Shown here: piece by piece, positions 63,168 to 64,000 of the stretch | How the letters are laid out: every line of letters begins with the position of its first letter | How positions within the stretch are numbered: position 1 is the stretch's first letter | From: an uncultured Pelagibacteraceae bacterium | GTDB taxonomy: Bacteria; Pseudomonadota; Alphaproteobacteria; Pelagibacterales; Pelagibacteraceae | Assembly: GCA_902581405.1 (NCBI GenBank) | Contig: CACHOJ010000002.1 | Location: 113,688-177,687 of the forward strand | DNA: 64,000 nucleotides | Direction of reading: 5' to 3' | Made by a program: the position numbers and the translations under genes | Notes under the pieces: generated by a model | Database searches by the model: none | Seen by the model: only the letters and a program-made list of their open reading frames with translations | What the model was told of the DNA's origin: nothing

Positions 63168-64000
63168 TTACATTTTTGATATTAACTCTGATTTTAAAAC
63201 GTCTATTTTAATTTTATTTACTTCGAATATTTTACGCTCATCACCTTTTAAAACTTTTCCTGATGGTAGTTTAAGTTTTTGTGAATTAATTTTTTTTCCA
63301 TTTTCAATTACTTCGTAGTGCAAATGAGGACCAGTGGAAAGACCAGTTGATCCTACGTAGCCGATTATTTGACCTTGCTTAACTCTTGCACCTTTTTTAA
63401 TACCTCTACCAAACTTTGACATATGTGCATAAACAGTTTGATAAACCCTATTATGTTTTATTTTAACACAATTTCCTCCACCTCCACACCATTGAGCTCT
63501 CACAACTAACCCATCTCCTGATGCAAGAATTGGTGTTCCTGTTGGTGCTGCAAAATCTGTACCAGTATGCATTTTTGTAAAACCTAAAATTGGATGTTTC
63601 CTCTTACCAAACGAAGATGACAACCTAGCTCCATTAATTGGAGTTTTCATTAAAGTTTTTCTCATACTTTTGCCATTCTCGTCAAAATAATCAATTTTAT
63701 TTTTTTCATATTCAAATCTATATAGGTTGTGATCTTTATTTTTTAAATTTAGATTTGCATAAATTATATTTCCAGTTTCAACAGTTATCCCATCTTCATT
63801 TATGAATTCTTCATATATAATTTGAAAACTATCATCTTTCCAAATATCTCTTTGAAAATCTATTTGAAATCCATAGAGCCTTGCAAATTCAATAATGATA
63901 TTTGGTCTAATGTTTAATTCTAAACCTGATTGATATAAGCTATTACTAATTTTAGTTTCTCTATAAGTAATAACTTTTGAAAGATTTTTTTCCAAAACTT
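63168..64000 (-). CDS. M23 family metallopeptidase, 5' end beyond window
   Basis: A murein endopeptidase-like protein whose N terminus is cut off by the right edge; 277 codons are visible and the frame stays open to the edge. An OapA/LysM-like segment (LYQSGLELNIRPNIIIEFAR) precedes the M23 domain with zinc ligands in KMHTGTDFAAPTGTP and GPHLHYEV. MepM-like enzymes cleave peptidoglycan cross-links during growth. Catalytic residues are intact. Confidence 0.88.
   Translation of the reverse strand, partial: VLEKNLSKVITYRETKISNSLYQSGLELNIRPNIIIEFARLYGFQIDFQRDIWKDDSFQIIYEEFINEDGITVETGNIIYANLNLKNKDHNLYRFEYEKNKIDYFDENGKSMRKTLMKTPINGARLSSSFGKRKHPILGFTKMHTGTDFAAPTGTPILASGDGLVVRAQWCGGGGNCVKIKHNRVYQTVYAHMSKFGRGIKKGARVKQGQIIGYVGSTGLSTGPHLHYEVIENGKKINSQKLKLPSGKVLKGDERKIFEVNKIKIDVLKSELISKM

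Noticed and set aside
1..64000. CRISPR arrays, insertion sequences, prophage
   Set aside because: No spaced direct repeats, transposase or phage structural genes seen; repeated A and T runs are base-composition effects.

Overview
The window is a very AT-rich, extremely compact stretch of a free-living alphaproteobacterium, most probably a SAR11 (Pelagibacterales) or SAR11-like marine oligotroph. The lineage call rests on alphaproteobacterial gene orders (bolA-dnaJ-cobS-cobT, murA-DUF2948-hisD-infA, trpF-trpB-trpA-accD-folC, SRP RNA-dnaX-ybaB-recR, yidC-yidD-rnpA-rpmH), on alphaproteobacterial families (GcrA, DUF2948, DUF1178, DUF4167, HisZ with short HisG), and on small intergenic gaps with frequent ATGA/TAATG/TTGA junctions. 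I saw no insertion sequence, prophage, CRISPR array or rRNA operon. No gene-free stretch exceeds about 240 bases.

Layout: 1-2116 cobT (partial), cobS, a J-domain protein and divergent bolA. 2108-5659 aroB, aroK, then a small membrane protein and a large exported protein of unknown function. 5675-9290 def-fmt-truA converging on a SET-domain protein and a histone-deacetylase-like hydrolase. 9287-15195 a long minus-strand block: dapE, dapD, HAD phosphatase, argB, yidC, yidD, rnpA, rpmH. 15279-20583 TVP38-type membrane protein, tRNA-Thr, two tiny basic proteins, dcd, murA, DUF2948, hisD, infA, tRNA-Phe, cspA. 20584-27773 tRNA-His-hisS-hisZ-hisG, then rmuC, an MGME1-like nuclease, sbcB and trxA. 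27770-40381 a minus-strand run: folC, accD, trpA, trpB, trpF, pyrF, ihfB, rpsA, cmk, aroA, lptB, lptC, kdsD, rnd. 40398-50062 NDUFA9-like protein, SHOCT protein, gcrA, ABC-2 permease, argD, argF, cytochrome c, kdsB, pheA, SRP RNA, dnaX, ybaB, recR. 50063-64000 glcB, accA, secA, argJ, DUF1178, ubiG, lysC, ispG, prfA, prmC, DUF4167 and a partial M23 peptidase.

The genes are mainly core biosynthesis: the shikimate/aromatic branch (aroB, aroK, aroA, pheA, trpFBA), arginine (argB, argD, argF, argJ), lysine/diaminopimelate (lysC, dapD, dapE), histidine (hisD, hisZ, hisG), lipopolysaccharide (kdsB, kdsD, lptB, lptC), fatty acids (accA, accD), translation and secretion.

The points most worth a second look are: a tryptophan synthase in which both subunits appear altered at reciprocal allosteric and catalytic positions (TrpA Asp56 and TrpB Lys167 both lost, TrpB Glu109 replaced by Asp); ten out of ten convergent gene junctions that overlap or nearly touch; an AccA with a C-terminal membrane tail; tRNA-His with A73 beside its own synthetase; a SET/deacetylase pair; an LptC with a long coiled coil and no adjacent LptA; and a glcB without room for the glycine riboswitch reported in other SAR11.
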